64,000 nt of DNA from Microbacterium sp. Leaf320. GTDB taxonomy: Bacteria; Actinomycetota; Actinomycetes; Actinomycetales; Microbacteriaceae. The notes below the pieces were generated by a model. The model did not search any database and had not been told where the DNA came from. It worked only from the letters and a program-made list of their open reading frames with translations. This document shows, one piece after another, positions 51,850-61,624 of the stretch; positions within the stretch are counted from its first letter, which is position 1, and the number at the start of each line of letters is the position of its first letter. The stretch lies in contig NZ_LMOD01000003.1 in the NCBI RefSeq assembly GCF_001423485.1, forward strand, positions 323,527-387,526, given 5' to 3'. Position numbers and translations under genes: made by a program.

Positions 51850-54771
51850 ATGGATCCCGCCACCGCCTCGCCCCTGTCGTCGTGGCATTTCTCCGGCACA
51901 CTGCGCACGTACCAGGCCGAGGTCCTCGATCGGCTCGCTCCCGGAGGTGACGACCCGCTGCACATCGTGGCGCCACCTGGATCGGGAAAGACCCTGCTCG
52001 GTCTGCTGCTCGCCGCGCGCGAGGGCCATCGCGCGCTCGTGCTGTCGCCGACCGTGACGATCCGCCAGCAGTGGCTGCGCACCGCGACGGAGCTCGCGAC
52101 CGACGAAGCGGCGGTTTCCGACGACCCCGAGCGTCTCGGGGACCTGACGGTGCTCACCTACCAGCTGCTCAGCGTGACCGCAGACGGCTCCCCCTTCGAC
52201 GACCTCGCCCGCGCGGTGTGGACGGACGAGCTCGTCGCGAGCGGGCGCACCGAAGCGGATGCCGCGACCTGGCTCGCCGAGCTCGCGGTCGACAACCCCG
52301 CGCGTCACCGTTCCGGCATCCGCAGTCGTGCGCGCCGACTGCGTTCGCGATTCACCCGTCAGCGCCCGTCCGAGCTCGCCCGCGTGCTGCATCCGAACGC
52401 CGTCGCCCTCATCGACCGGCTCGTCGGGGCGGGTGTGCGCACCGTCGTCCTCGACGAATGCCATCACCTGCTCGATCACTGGGCGATCGTGGTGGCGTAT
52501 CTCGCCGCTCGTATCCGCGAGAGCGGCACGGAGCCGAAGCTCATCGGCCTCACCGCGACCCTGCCCTCCCCCGACGACGAGACCGAGTTCGAGAACTACA
52601 GCCACCTGCTCGGCGACGTCGACTACGAAGTGCCGACGCCCGCGGTCGTGAAGGAGGGGCACCTCGCCCCGTATCGCGACCATGTGCTGTTCACCGAGCC
52701 CACACCCGCAGAGGCCTCTTTCATCCGACGGCACGAGTCCCTGCTGCATGACCTGATCCGGCAGGTGCTGTCGACGCCGGATGCGCTCTGCTACCTCGAG
52801 GAGCATCTCCAACCCTCGGACATGCCCGGCAGCACCGAGACGACGACCGAGACCGAGACTCCGCTCTCGCGCCTCGACCTGGCCTTCTCGACGGACTTCG
52901 CCCTCACCCGATCCTGCGCCCTCGTGCTGCGCGAGGTCGCACCGCATCACCCGCTCGTCGCCGCTATCCCTCCCGCGCTTCTCGATCGCTGCACCACCGA
53001 CGACCTGCTCACGGTGCTGTCGCGGTTCGCCCAGACGAGGCTGCTCGCCGACCCCGCGGCCGTGCGCCAGTGGGAGTACGTGCGGCGGTCGCTCGCGGAC
53101 TTCGGCTACGCGCTGACCGACCGGGGCATCCGGCGCGGTCGCAACCCGATCGAGACCACGCTGGCGTTCTCGGCGGCCAAGGATCACGCGGCCGTCGAGA
53201 TCCTGCACCGAGAACTCGCGGGCCCCGACGGCGACCGGATCCGCGCGGTCGTCGTGACCGACTTCGTCGAGCACGGCAACAACCGGGGACTCGCCGGGGA
53301 TGCACCGGCAGGGGCGCTGCGGACGTTCGACCTCCTCGCGGTCGATCCGGTCACGGCGAGACTGCGTCCGGCTCTGCTCACCTCGCAGCACCTGCGAGTC
53401 CGCGCCGACGATGCGGACGACATCGCCGCCGCGCTGGGCGACCTGCTCGGCGAGCCCGTCGGCATCGCAGAAGGCGTCGGCCCCGTGCGCGATCTGCAGG
53501 TGCGCGCCGCCGGGAGCGGACGGGTGGTCGGTGCCGTGTCAGAGCTGATCCGCCGCGGCGACGTGCGGCTGCTCGTCGGCACCCGAGGACTGCTCGGCGA
53601 AGGATGGGACTGCCCCTCGGTCAACACGCTCGTGGACCTCACGACCGTGGCCACGTCATCGGGCACCCAGCAGCTCCGAGGTCGCACCCTGCGACTCGAC
53701 CCCGCGTGGCCCGAGAAGGTCGCGCACAACTGGTCCGTGGTGTGCCTGATCCCCTCGAACGTCGGCCTCGACGACGGTTCGGAGTCGGGTCGGCTCCGTC
53801 GTCGGCATTCGCATCTGTGGGGTCTCAGCGCAGAAGGAGACGGCCGGATCGTCAGCGGTCTCGGGCATGCGCTCCCCCCACCCGCCATCGAGGCATGGGA
53901 GCGCGTGCTCGACAAGGATCCGTCGACCTCGATCGGGGATCTCGACGCCGTCCTGCGCGAGCGCTGGCCCTCTCGCAGCACGACCAGGGCGGAATGGCGG
54001 ATCGGCGATGCCTATCGCCCCCAGGAGCGCGAGACGATCGCGCTCCGCCGGACCTCACGCGCTCCGCTGCTGCGCGCCGGCCAGACGGCGAGCGCCGGTG
54101 CTGTCGCCGGATTCGTGGGCGGCACCGCGGCCGTCGGCGCCCTCGTCGCCGTGCTGGCCATCTCAGGGGCATCCCTCGCTCCCGTTCTCGCGGTGGCAGT
54201 CGCGCTCGGCGGCGGTGCGGTGGCGGCGACGGCATCCGCCCTGCGCACGCTCGTCCGCTCTCTGCGCGATCGCGCGCGGCCGGCCGAGATCTATCGGGCA
54301 GCGGCGATCGCCGTCGCCCGCACGCTCTCCGAAGCGGGCCGCATCGGTCGGATCGACGAGTCCGTGATCACGGCGCGCCCTGACGGCAGCGACCCGACCC
54401 GCATCCGCGTCGAGCTGGGCGGTTCCGCCGCCGACGCACGTACGATCGCGGAAGCCGTCGAGGAGCTCTTCGCACCGGTGCGCACTCCCCGATTCCTGCT
54501 GCGCATCGACGCGGCCGGGTTGCCGAGGGTCCGCGCGATCGAACGCCTCGCCGACCGTCTCTCGCCCGGACGCACACTTCTGGCGGTGCCCCGACTGATC
54601 GCCCGGCGGCGCGGAGACGCCGAGCGATTCCGCGATCACTGGCAGGCCCTGGTCGGCACGTGCTCGCTGCACGAGCTGAACGGAGTGCAGGGACTCGCCC
54701 TGCTGCGTGTCGCCCGCAGCGCCGACAGCCGAATGGACACCGCGGAACCGCGAGCGCGCGTCTGGGGCTGA
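51850..54771 (+). CDS. SF2 helicase with a membrane segment, unknown function
   Basis: 973 aa. Helicase domain: Walker A APPGSGKT (residues ~41-48), motif II VVLDECHH (~198-205), motif III GLTAT (~233), motif V/VI GTRGLLGEGWDCPS and GTQQLRGRTLR (~577 and 605-615). A ~120-aa insert lies between motifs I and II. Residues ~748-800 form two hydrophobic helices (AVAGFVGGTAAVGALVAVLAI, then LAPVLAVAVALGGGAVAATA), followed by a ~170-aa soluble tail. No nuclease, methylase or toxin gene is adjacent. It stands alone between SRP RNA and the moxR operon. The start ATG at 51850 is the first in frame; no strong ribosome site is present. Function is unknown. Confidence 0.8.
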   Translation: MDPATASPLSSWHFSGTLRTYQAEVLDRLAPGGDDPLHIVAPPGSGKTLLGLLLAAREGHRALVLSPTVTIRQQWLRTATELATDEAAVSDDPERLGDLTVLTYQLLSVTADGSPFDDLARAVWTDELVASGRTEADAATWLAELAVDNPARHRSGIRSRARRLRSRFTRQRPSELARVLHPNAVALIDRLVGAGVRTVVLDECHHLLDHWAIVVAYLAARIRESGTEPKLIGLTATLPSPDDETEFENYSHLLGDVDYEVPTPAVVKEGHLAPYRDHVLFTEPTPAEASFIRRHESLLHDLIRQVLSTPDALCYLEEHLQPSDMPGSTETTTETETPLSRLDLAFSTDFALTRSCALVLREVAPHHPLVAAIPPALLDRCTTDDLLTVLSRFAQTRLLADPAAVRQWEYVRRSLADFGYALTDRGIRRGRNPIETTLAFSAAKDHAAVEILHRELAGPDGDRIRAVVVTDFVEHGNNRGLAGDAPAGALRTFDLLAVDPVTARLRPALLTSQHLRVRADDADDIAAALGDLLGEPVGIAEGVGPVRDLQVRAAGSGRVVGAVSELIRRGDVRLLVGTRGLLGEGWDCPSVNTLVDLTTVATSSGTQQLRGRTLRLDPAWPEKVAHNWSVVCLIPSNVGLDDGSESGRLRRRHSHLWGLSAEGDGRIVSGLGHALPPPAIEAWERVLDKDPSTSIGDLDAVLRERWPSRSTTRAEWRIGDAYRPQERETIALRRTSRAPLLRAGQTASAGAVAGFVGGTAAVGALVAVLAISGASLAPVLAVAVALGGGAVAATASALRTLVRSLRDRARPAEIYRAAAIAVARTLSEAGRIGRIDESVITARPDGSDPTRIRVELGGSAADARTIAEAVEELFAPVRTPRFLLRIDAAGLPRVRAIERLADRLSPGRTLLAVPRLIARRRGDAERFRDHWQALVGTCSLHELNGVQGLALLRVARSADSRMDTAEPRARVWG

Positions 54772-54890
54772 ACGGTCGTGGACGCCGGCTGCTGCGTGGG
54801 GCGGACGATCGCCCGGTTCCCACCCCATCCCGAGACAGCCGGGTTACGATCGGTTCACGCGCACCGCAGCGCCCACGCGAGAGGGAACGC

Positions 54891-55880
54891 ATGCCAGAGA
54901 ATCCGCCCCTGATCCCGACCGTCGTCGACGCCGAGCAGTTCGCCGCGCAGACGTCGGCCATCGTCGAGTCCGTCGGACGGGTGATCGACGGCAAGCCGGA
55001 TGCCGTGCGGAGCGCGCTCGTCTGTCTGCTCGCCGAAGGGCATCTGCTGATCGAAGACGTACCCGGCGTGGGCAAGACCATGCTGGCCCGCGCTCTGGCC
55101 GCGAGCGTCGACGCGACGGTCCGCCGCATCCAGTTCACCCCCGATCTCCTTCCGGGAGACGTGACAGGCGTGAGCGTCTACAACCCCGTCGACCGCGAAT
55201 TCGAGTTCAAGCGCGGAGCCGTGTTCGCGCACATCGTGATCGCCGATGAGATCAACCGCTCGTCCCCGAAGACCCAGTCCGCGCTGCTCGAGGCGATGGA
55301 AGAGGGACAGGTCACGGTCGACGGCTCGACCCATATGCTTCCCGATCCCTTCCTCGTCGTGGCGACCCAGAACCCCCTCGAGATGGAGGGCACCTACGCG
55401 CTGCCCGAGGCCCAGCGCGACCGCTTCATGATGCGCATCTCGATGGGATACCCGGATGCCGCGGCCGAGGCCCTCATGCTGCGCCAGCGCGACACGGTCA
55501 ATCCGCTCGCCGCCGTGCGCGCCGTCGCCGATGCGGCATCGATCTCGGGGCTGATCGCCTGGGCCCGTTCGGTGCACGTCGCCCCCGCACTCGAGGAGTA
55601 CACGGTGGCGCTCGCCCAGGCGACCCGCGCCGACCCCAACCTGCACCTGGGCGCGAGCCCCCGCGCGACGCTGCAGCTGATCAGGGCGGCGAAGGTGTGG
55701 GCGGCGCTCGACGGCCGCGACTTCGTGATCCCCGACGACGTCACCGCCCTGATCGTCCCGGTGTTCGCGCACCGGCTGCTCCCTGCTCGTGGAGCGCACC
55801 GAGCCGGCGCGCAGCCCGTCGAGGCCGCGCTGCGGCAGATAGTCGAGCGCGTGCGGGTTCCCGTCACCGCGCGGTCCTGA
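54891..55880 (+). CDS. MoxR-type AAA+ ATPase
   Basis: 329 aa. P-loop EDVPGVGKT, Walker B IVIADEINRSS, sensor AT-QNPLEMEGTYALPEAQRDRF, and the C-terminal ATPase lid. MoxR proteins act as chaperone-like ATPases with DUF58 and VWA partners. ATG at 54891 with GAGGGA upstream. It is the first gene of a three-gene run moxR, DUF58, transglutaminase, which is a classic pair and triplet. Confidence 0.94.
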   Translation: MPENPPLIPTVVDAEQFAAQTSAIVESVGRVIDGKPDAVRSALVCLLAEGHLLIEDVPGVGKTMLARALAASVDATVRRIQFTPDLLPGDVTGVSVYNPVDREFEFKRGAVFAHIVIADEINRSSPKTQSALLEAMEEGQVTVDGSTHMLPDPFLVVATQNPLEMEGTYALPEAQRDRFMMRISMGYPDAAAEALMLRQRDTVNPLAAVRAVADAASISGLIAWARSVHVAPALEEYTVALAQATRADPNLHLGASPRATLQLIRAAKVWAALDGRDFVIPDDVTALIVPVFAHRLLPARGAHRAGAQPVEAALRQIVERVRVPVTARS

Positions 55881-55895
55881 CCTGCTCCGCTCGCC

Positions 55896-57110
55896 ATGCA
55901 TCGTCGTCGAACCCTCACCCTCCGAGGCACTGGTGCGCTCATAGCAGGGCTCGGATGCCTGATCACGGCGAACATGCTCGGCGCCCCGATCCTGCTCTAC
56001 GTCGGCGTTCTGCTGCTCACGCTGACCGTGTTCTCGGTGCTCGTGGTGCGGCTGCCGCGGCGCTCGGGTTCGGTCGCACGACAGATCTCGACCGATCTGC
56101 TGACCGTCTCGGAGACGTCGCGCGTCACCCTGCGGTTCACGATGCGGGCGCTGCGCGTTCCCCGCGGCCTGTGGCGAGACGTGCTCCCCGACGCGGTGTC
56201 CGGCGACTCGGCGGGCGAGTACCCGTCTGAGACGGGCCAGCTCACCTACCTGATCACCGGGGTGTGCCGGGGAGTCTGGCCGATCGGGCCGCTGGTGCTG
56301 CGCACCGTCGACCCCTTCGGTCTCGCGCAGCGCGAACAGGAGTTCGGCGAGACCCGCACGGTGACGGTCGTACCCGAGGTGTTCACGCTCGCGCCGCTCA
56401 CCGTGAAGGTGGGGGCGGCCGGAGGCACGGCTCACACGTCGTCGAGCCGCCTCGGCCAGGGCAGCGACAACCTCTCACCGCGCCGCTACATCTCGGGCGA
56501 CTCCATGCGACGCATCCACTGGCGGGCGACCGCGCACCGGGGGCAGCTGATGGTGCGACAGGAAGAGGAGGAGTCGAGCCCGGATGCCCTCGTCATCTTC
56601 GACCGGAGCTCCGCTCGCTGGTCCCGCCCCGGCGACGAGTCGGATCCCGCGTTCGAGAGGGCCGTCTCGATGTGCGCCTCGGTCGCGGTTCATCTCGTGC
56701 AGGAGGGGTACGGTGTCGACGTGATCGACAGCGCGGGGACGCTTCTGGGAACGCTCCGCGGCCACGAGGACGACCGCGATGGCCTGCTCGTCGCACTCGC
56801 ACTCGTCGCCCCTCGCGGCGAGGCCCGCGACATCACCGCTCTGGTCGGCGGCACTCCCCCCGGCCCGCTCGTCTACATCACCGGCGAGATCGACGAAGAG
56901 GATGCCGCGCTGCTGCGCCCCTCCGGCGCGGCTGCACCGATGCTGTTCGCGACCTCCCCTCAGCCCGGGGCGGTGCAGGCGGCGGAGCAGCACGGCTGGC
57001 GGGTCGCGACCCTCGGCGATGACGTGACCGAGTCCTGGGAGGATGTGCTTCCCGACCGAGTCGGGCTCGGGCCCGCCGAACACCGGGGAGCAGCCGATGT
57101 CGCGCGCTGA
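55896..57110 (+). CDS. DUF58 membrane protein
   Basis: 404 aa. Two N-terminal membrane helices (about 12-52) and a cytosolic C-terminal half containing the DUF58 core SMRRIHWRATAHRGQLMVRQ, VIFDRSSARW and a vWA-like fold. It works with the MoxR ATPase by family knowledge. It starts 15 nt after moxR and its end overlaps the transglutaminase gene by 14 nt. Confidence 0.92.
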   Translation: MHRRRTLTLRGTGALIAGLGCLITANMLGAPILLYVGVLLLTLTVFSVLVVRLPRRSGSVARQISTDLLTVSETSRVTLRFTMRALRVPRGLWRDVLPDAVSGDSAGEYPSETGQLTYLITGVCRGVWPIGPLVLRTVDPFGLAQREQEFGETRTVTVVPEVFTLAPLTVKVGAAGGTAHTSSSRLGQGSDNLSPRRYISGDSMRRIHWRATAHRGQLMVRQEEEESSPDALVIFDRSSARWSRPGDESDPAFERAVSMCASVAVHLVQEGYGVDVIDSAGTLLGTLRGHEDDRDGLLVALALVAPRGEARDITALVGGTPPGPLVYITGEIDEEDAALLRPSGAAAPMLFATSPQPGAVQAAEQHGWRVATLGDDVTESWEDVLPDRVGLGPAEHRGAADVAR

Positions 57111-59352
57111 CCGTCAGGCCGCGCGGGCGTCGCGGCTGTCGTGGCATCGGGAACACGAATTGCCCGCCGGCACCGTCCTGCCGTCGGTGCTGGCCGCGGG
57201 TGCCGGGCTCGTCGCGATGTGGCCGTACACCTCGGTCATCGAACCGGGCACCTGGTCTTTCGCCGTGCTGGTCGTGATCGTGGTCACCGCGCTCACCGGC
57301 ATGACGATGCGCACGGTGATGCGCCGTCGCGCAGCCTGGGCTCGGGACCTCGCCACCATCGGAGTGCAGGTTCTCGTCGCGACCGGCGCCGTGGTGCTGC
57401 TGGTGGCGGGAGACACCGCCGTCTTCGGGGTGATCCCCACCGACGCCACGATCTTCACCTTCCAGACCCTGGCGGCCTCCGCCTGGGAGGAGGTCATGTT
57501 CGGGTCTGCGCCGATCGCCGCATCACCGGGACTCGAGGCGATGATGGGCATCGGGTTCGCCGTGGTGGCGATCCTGCTCGATCAGCTCGTCGCTCAGCGC
57601 GGAGCGATCCTGACGAGTCTGCTGACCGCCGTCGTGGGGTCGGTGCCGATGATCGTCACGCTCGGCGATGTCAACGTCGTGTGGTTCGTCATGCTCGGCA
57701 TCCTGATCGTCGTCCTGCTGAGGTACACCGCGGCTCAGAACCCGGAATCTCCTCGGCGCACGTCCACCGCGGTCGCGGCGGGGGTCGGTGTCGCCGCTCT
57801 CGCGGTCACGGTCATCGTCGCGCCCGTCCTGCCGGTGTCGGCCAGCCTCGCCGGCACAGGCGTGGGCGTCACGGTCGATGCATCGCTGCGGCTCGGCGAC
57901 GACCTTCGCCAGCCGAACCCTGTCGAGGTGCTCACGATGGCGACGACGGCCGACACGGCGCCCTACCTGCGACTCACGACGCTGTCGGAGTTCGACGGCC
58001 GCGTGTGGGAACCGGATCGCGGCGACCTGCAGTCCCTGAGCGACGGCTTCGGCCCGGACGAGTGGGGCGACGACATCGAGACGACCGACCAGAACACCTC
58101 GATCCGCGTCGTCCGGATGTCGAGTTCCTGGTTGCCGGTGCCCTACCCCGCGACCAGCGTGCAGGGCATCACGGCCGGGTGGCGCGTGAGCACCGAGAAC
58201 CGCACCATCACCTCCCGCACCGCGGATGCCGTCGGCAACGACTACACAGTCCGGTCGATCGAGGTGGCGCCCACACTCGAGCAGATCCGTGCGATCCCGG
58301 CCGCAGAGCGGATCGTCGATCCCGATGCGGAGCCCGTGGAGCTGCCCGCGGTGATCGCTGAGACGGCCGCGGAGGTCACCGCGGATGCGACCAACGACTA
58401 CGACCGGCTGATCGACCTGCAGTCGTGGTTCCGCAGTCAGTTCGCGTACTCGCTCGACACCCCGGTCGACGAAGGCTTCGACGGCACCGGAGCCGATGCG
58501 GTGGCGCAGTTCCTCGAGGTGCGCTCGGGATACTGCATCCACTTCGCGGGCGCGTTCGCGCTCATGGCCGAGAGCCTCGACATGGAGGTGCGCATCGTCG
58601 TCGGCTACCTGCCCGGAGTGCGCACCGACAACACCCGTGGCGATGAGGCCGTCTACTCCGTCTCGAGCGATCAGCTGCACTCGTGGCCGGAGGTGCTCTT
58701 CCCCGGGGTCGGTTGGGTGCCGTTCGAACCGACAGCCTCTCTCGGGGTGCCGACGGCGTTCGCGGCAGGTTCCACCACGGGTGGCGGATCCGGCGGATCG
58801 ACGCCGACCGCTCCCTCCGCCGCCCCCAGCGCTGAGCAGAGCTCGGGGCCGGTCATCGAGCGCGAGGACGCAGGTGACAACGCGGGTGCGAACGGCGAGC
58901 TGCGACGTCTCGATCCGACGCCCGTCATGCTGACGACCCTCGGTGTGATGGTGGCGCTGCTTCTGCCTGCACTGATTCGCCTCGCGATCCGCGTCGCGCG
59001 GCGTGGTCGGGCCAAGAGCGGTGACGCGGCATCGGCCTGGACCGAGCTGCGGGCGACGATGCAGGACCTGCGGCTTCCGCTCTCGGATGCGGAGACACCG
59101 CGCATGCGCGGTGTCGACCTCGTCAGGGAGAACGGCGTGGATGCCGACGCGATGCGCGCCCTGGTCGACGCCGTCGAGCGATCGAGCTACGCGCGACCGT
59201 CGCCTGATCAGTCCGGCGATCTCGATGAGGCACTGGGAGAGGTGATCGTCCAGCTGCGGCGGAGCGTCGACCGACGCTCGCGCGTCCTGGCGTTCCTTCT
59301 GCCCCGGTCGCTGTTCGCGAGTCGCCGGACCGACGTGCCGCTGGTCGCCTGA
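57097..59352 (+). CDS. Transglutaminase-like membrane protein (TgpA)
   Basis: 751 aa. N-terminal ~6-8 membrane helices with a DUF3488-like part, then an extracytoplasmic transglutaminase core (about 440-560): catalytic Cys in RSGYCIHFAG, His in LHSWPEV, and FEPTASLG at the third position. Downstream is a Gly/Ser/Pro linker, another membrane helix (about 610-630, LTTLGVMVALLLPALI) and a DUF4129-like C-terminal domain. ATG at 57097 has GGGAG upstream and lies inside the DUF58 end. Together with moxR and DUF58 this looks like an envelope-associated unit. Confidence 0.9.
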   Translation: MSRADRQAARASRLSWHREHELPAGTVLPSVLAAGAGLVAMWPYTSVIEPGTWSFAVLVVIVVTALTGMTMRTVMRRRAAWARDLATIGVQVLVATGAVVLLVAGDTAVFGVIPTDATIFTFQTLAASAWEEVMFGSAPIAASPGLEAMMGIGFAVVAILLDQLVAQRGAILTSLLTAVVGSVPMIVTLGDVNVVWFVMLGILIVVLLRYTAAQNPESPRRTSTAVAAGVGVAALAVTVIVAPVLPVSASLAGTGVGVTVDASLRLGDDLRQPNPVEVLTMATTADTAPYLRLTTLSEFDGRVWEPDRGDLQSLSDGFGPDEWGDDIETTDQNTSIRVVRMSSSWLPVPYPATSVQGITAGWRVSTENRTITSRTADAVGNDYTVRSIEVAPTLEQIRAIPAAERIVDPDAEPVELPAVIAETAAEVTADATNDYDRLIDLQSWFRSQFAYSLDTPVDEGFDGTGADAVAQFLEVRSGYCIHFAGAFALMAESLDMEVRIVVGYLPGVRTDNTRGDEAVYSVSSDQLHSWPEVLFPGVGWVPFEPTASLGVPTAFAAGSTTGGGSGGSTPTAPSAAPSAEQSSGPVIEREDAGDNAGANGELRRLDPTPVMLTTLGVMVALLLPALIRLAIRVARRGRAKSGDAASAWTELRATMQDLRLPLSDAETPRMRGVDLVRENGVDADAMRALVDAVERSSYARPSPDQSGDLDEALGEVIVQLRRSVDRRSRVLAFLLPRSLFASRRTDVPLVA

Positions 59353-59369
59353 CCCGTCGGGCTGAGCTG

Positions 59370-60260
59370 TCAGGCTGCGTGCTGCGCGCAGCGCACGGCG
59401 TCGCAGGACTCGCACACCACGAACTGCGTGCGGCAGGAGAGATCGGGACAGTTCGCCGTGCGCTTGGCCGCAGCCCCGCATCCGACACACTCGCCGATGA
59501 CGGCGGCGCGATCCGAGAAGTCGACGGATCCGCGCTTGTCGAACACGTAGAGCGACCCCTCCCAGAGACCGTCGTCGCCGTACTGCTCGCCGTAGCGGAC
59601 GATGCCGCCCTCGAGCTGGTAGACCTCACCGAATCCGCGCGACGTCATCAGGCTCGAGAGGACCTCGCAGCGGATGCCGCCGGTGCAGTACGTCACCACG
59701 GGCTTGCCCTTGAGGTCGTCGTACTCACCGGAGTCGAGCAGCTGGACGAAGTCACGCGTGGTCTCGGTGTCGGGCACGACGGCTCCGCGGAAGCGGCCGA
59801 TCTGCGCCTCCAGCGCATTGCGTCCGTCGAAGAACACGACGTCGTCTCCCCGCTCGCCCATGAGCTCGTGCAGCTGTTCGGGGGTGAGTCGAGTGCCGCC
59901 GCCGACGACGCCCTGCTCGTCGACGCGCAGCTCGCCGGGCGCCCCGAACGAGACGATCTCGTCGCGCACCTTGACGCTGAGCTTCGGGAAGTCGATGCTG
60001 CGGCCGTCGGCATCGACTCCGCTGCCCTCGCTCCACTTGATGTCGGCATTCGCGAACGGTGCGTACGACCGGAAGGACCGCGCCCACTTCTTGAGAGCCA
60101 GAAGGTCGCCGCCGAGGGTGCCGTTGACTCCGTCTTTCGAGATCAAGAGCCGACCGCGGAGTCCGAGCGCCTCGCCGAGGTCGCGCTGCCACACCCGGAT
60201 CGCCTCGGGGTCGGCGAGCGGGGTGAACACGTAGAAGAGAACGATCTTGGGGGTTGCCAC
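59370..60260 (-). CDS. trhO: tRNA uridine(34) hydroxylase TrhO (rhodanese-like)
   Basis: 296 aa. N-terminal UPF0176 acylphosphatase-like part, central rhodanese domain with the catalytic Cys192 in YCTGGIRCE, and a C-terminal zinc-like tail with six Cys ([22 protein letters not shown]). TrhO uses oxygen to form 5-hydroxyuridine in tRNA. GTG at 60260 lies 6 nt after TAAAAT, a leaderless start. Stands alone, convergent with the transglutaminase gene (17 nt between ends). Confidence 0.92.
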   Translation of the reverse strand: MATPKIVLFYVFTPLADPEAIRVWQRDLGEALGLRGRLLISKDGVNGTLGGDLLALKKWARSFRSYAPFANADIKWSEGSGVDADGRSIDFPKLSVKVRDEIVSFGAPGELRVDEQGVVGGGTRLTPEQLHELMGERGDDVVFFDGRNALEAQIGRFRGAVVPDTETTRDFVQLLDSGEYDDLKGKPVVTYCTGGIRCEVLSSLMTSRGFGEVYQLEGGIVRYGEQYGDDGLWEGSLYVFDKRGSVDFSDRAAVIGECVGCGAAAKRTANCPDLSCRTQFVVCESCDAVRCAQHAA

Positions 60261-60272
60261 CTGGAGATTTTA
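60261..60272 (-). promoter_or_regulatory. Leaderless promoter of trhO
   Basis: TAAAAT (60272-60267, minus strand), 6-nt gap, GTG at 60260. Confidence 0.55.
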
Positions 60273-61148
60273 CGTCGCCCTGACAGGAGCCCCGCGCCGG
60301 AGAGGCATCCGGGTGCCGAGAAGCCGCCCGACATGGCGATGGACGGCGGGCACGAGACCCACGTGCTCTCCCGCGTCAGCCCTCGTCAGGAGTTTCGTCA
60401 TCACGTACAGCTGCGAGACGATCCCGCCCTCGGTCTCGAGGTCGCGCCGGAAACGCCGGGCGACCTGCTCGGCCACATGCGGCACGGCCAGCGAGTGCCC
60501 CAGCAGGAAGGCCGCGTCATAGCCCTGCGGCGCGAGTCCCCAGGACTCCCAGTCCGCGATGCCGAAGGGGTCGCGGTGAAGATTGTTCCAGTGCAGGTCG
60601 CCGTGGCTCGGCACCCAATCGTCCTGATCGACGGGGAGGTCGATGCCGAAGAACACGGTGATCCGTCGACGCACGATCTCGGGGTCGAGCATGGTGCGAT
60701 CCGTCGCTGTCGCGGCCAGCGCATCGAGGTTGCGCTCGAGGTCGGTCCACCACGATTCATCGACCCCTGGGGTCCGCGCCAGAACGGAGGCCGGGGCGCA
60801 CGCTCTACCCGGCAGCAGGCTCATGAGTTCGGCTCGATACACCAGCGGCCCCTCTTCCCACGCGCGCACGTCGAGCAGCCGCGGCTTCTCGACGCCGGCG
60901 ATCACGGCCGCATCCTGATTGCCCGTCCACCAGGCATTGCGCGCCCACTGTCTGCGAGACCACACCACCCGGAGCCACTGCCTGGTGCCGGCGCGCTCGA
61001 CCACCGAGCCGATCGATCTATCGCGCCATCCGAAGCGGGCCCGGCCGATCGCGTCGAGCCCGAAGTCTGCGAGCGCTCGCGAGTACGCCAATCGCAGTGC
61101 GGTGCGCACCGCCGTGCTGGTCGACGCTGCGGTGTCGGCTGACGTCAT
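60270..61148 (-). CDS. Phosphotransferase family protein (APH-like)
   Basis: 292 aa with the aminoglycoside-phosphotransferase/kinase fold: the Brenner motif PSHGDLHWNNLHRD, then IADWESWG with the metal-binding Asp. The first ~90 residues lack a clear Gly-rich loop but contain RFGWRDRSIG. The substrate is not predictable; housekeeping sugar or nucleoside kinases are as likely as resistance. ATG at 61148 has AAAGGA upstream. A perfect 20-bp palindrome sits 25 nt upstream of it. Confidence 0.8.
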   Translation of the reverse strand: MTSADTAASTSTAVRTALRLAYSRALADFGLDAIGRARFGWRDRSIGSVVERAGTRQWLRVVWSRRQWARNAWWTGNQDAAVIAGVEKPRLLDVRAWEEGPLVYRAELMSLLPGRACAPASVLARTPGVDESWWTDLERNLDALAATATDRTMLDPEIVRRRITVFFGIDLPVDQDDWVPSHGDLHWNNLHRDPFGIADWESWGLAPQGYDAAFLLGHSLAVPHVAEQVARRFRRDLETEGGIVSQLYVMTKLLTRADAGEHVGLVPAVHRHVGRLLGTRMPLRRGAPVRAT

Positions 61149-61172
61149 GGAGGTCCTTTCGGGGCGATGCAT

Positions 61173-61192
61173 ATCGACCGACGTCGGTCGAT
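61173..61192. promoter_or_regulatory. Perfect 20-bp palindrome, putative operator
   Basis: ATCGACCGACGTCGGTCGAT, symmetric at all 20 positions, 25 nt upstream of the phosphotransferase start. The core resembles TetR-type operators (CCGAC-GTCGG). A TATGCA-like -10 box sits between it and the ribosome site. No regulator gene is adjacent. Confidence 0.7.
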
Positions 61193-61395
61193 TCCACAGA
61201 TCGCGGCTCGAACAGCTCGATGTCCGTTCCGCATGACTTCGTACTGTATTCATTTGAGGCTAGATAGCCCTCGGGTAACGCACAAGGCTGCGGCGGATCG
61301 CATTCCGGTGCGACGGCATCCCGCTCGCGGAGGCAGCGCCTCAGGCTGGTCGTAGGCGGTCCGCGCGATCGGATAGACTGTTCAGGTTGTTCCTT

Positions 61396-61483
61396 GGTGA
61401 CGTGTCCGAGCGGCCGAAGGAGCACGCTTGGAAAGCGTGTGTTGTGCAAGCAACCGCGGGTTCGAATCCCGCCGTCACCGCCA
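61396..61483 (+). tRNA. tRNA-Ser (GGA)
   Basis: Class II tRNA with a long variable arm. Acceptor GGTGACG pairs with CGTCACC, anticodon loop reads TTGGAAA giving GGA, T loop GTTCGAAT, discriminator G and encoded CCA. A TAGACT -10 box lies at 61374-61379. Confidence 0.96.
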
Positions 61484-61530
61484 AAAAGCATGAAGGGTCT
61501 CCGCGCCAGCGGGGGCCCTTCATGCTTTTT
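61483..61530 (+). terminator. Terminator after tRNA-Ser
   Basis: Perfect 15-bp stem (61483-61497 with 61516-61530) with an 18-nt loop holding a smaller stem. The 3' arm ends in TTTTT. The 5' arm starts at the A of the encoded CCA. Confidence 0.85.
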
Positions 61531-61624
61531 CATCGAGCACCGAGGGATTCGGGGAGGCGCGAGCGAAGCGAGCACCGGAGTCCCGCCGTCGCCGTAGGGT
61601 GAGAGCGAGGAATGGAGCGAGCAG

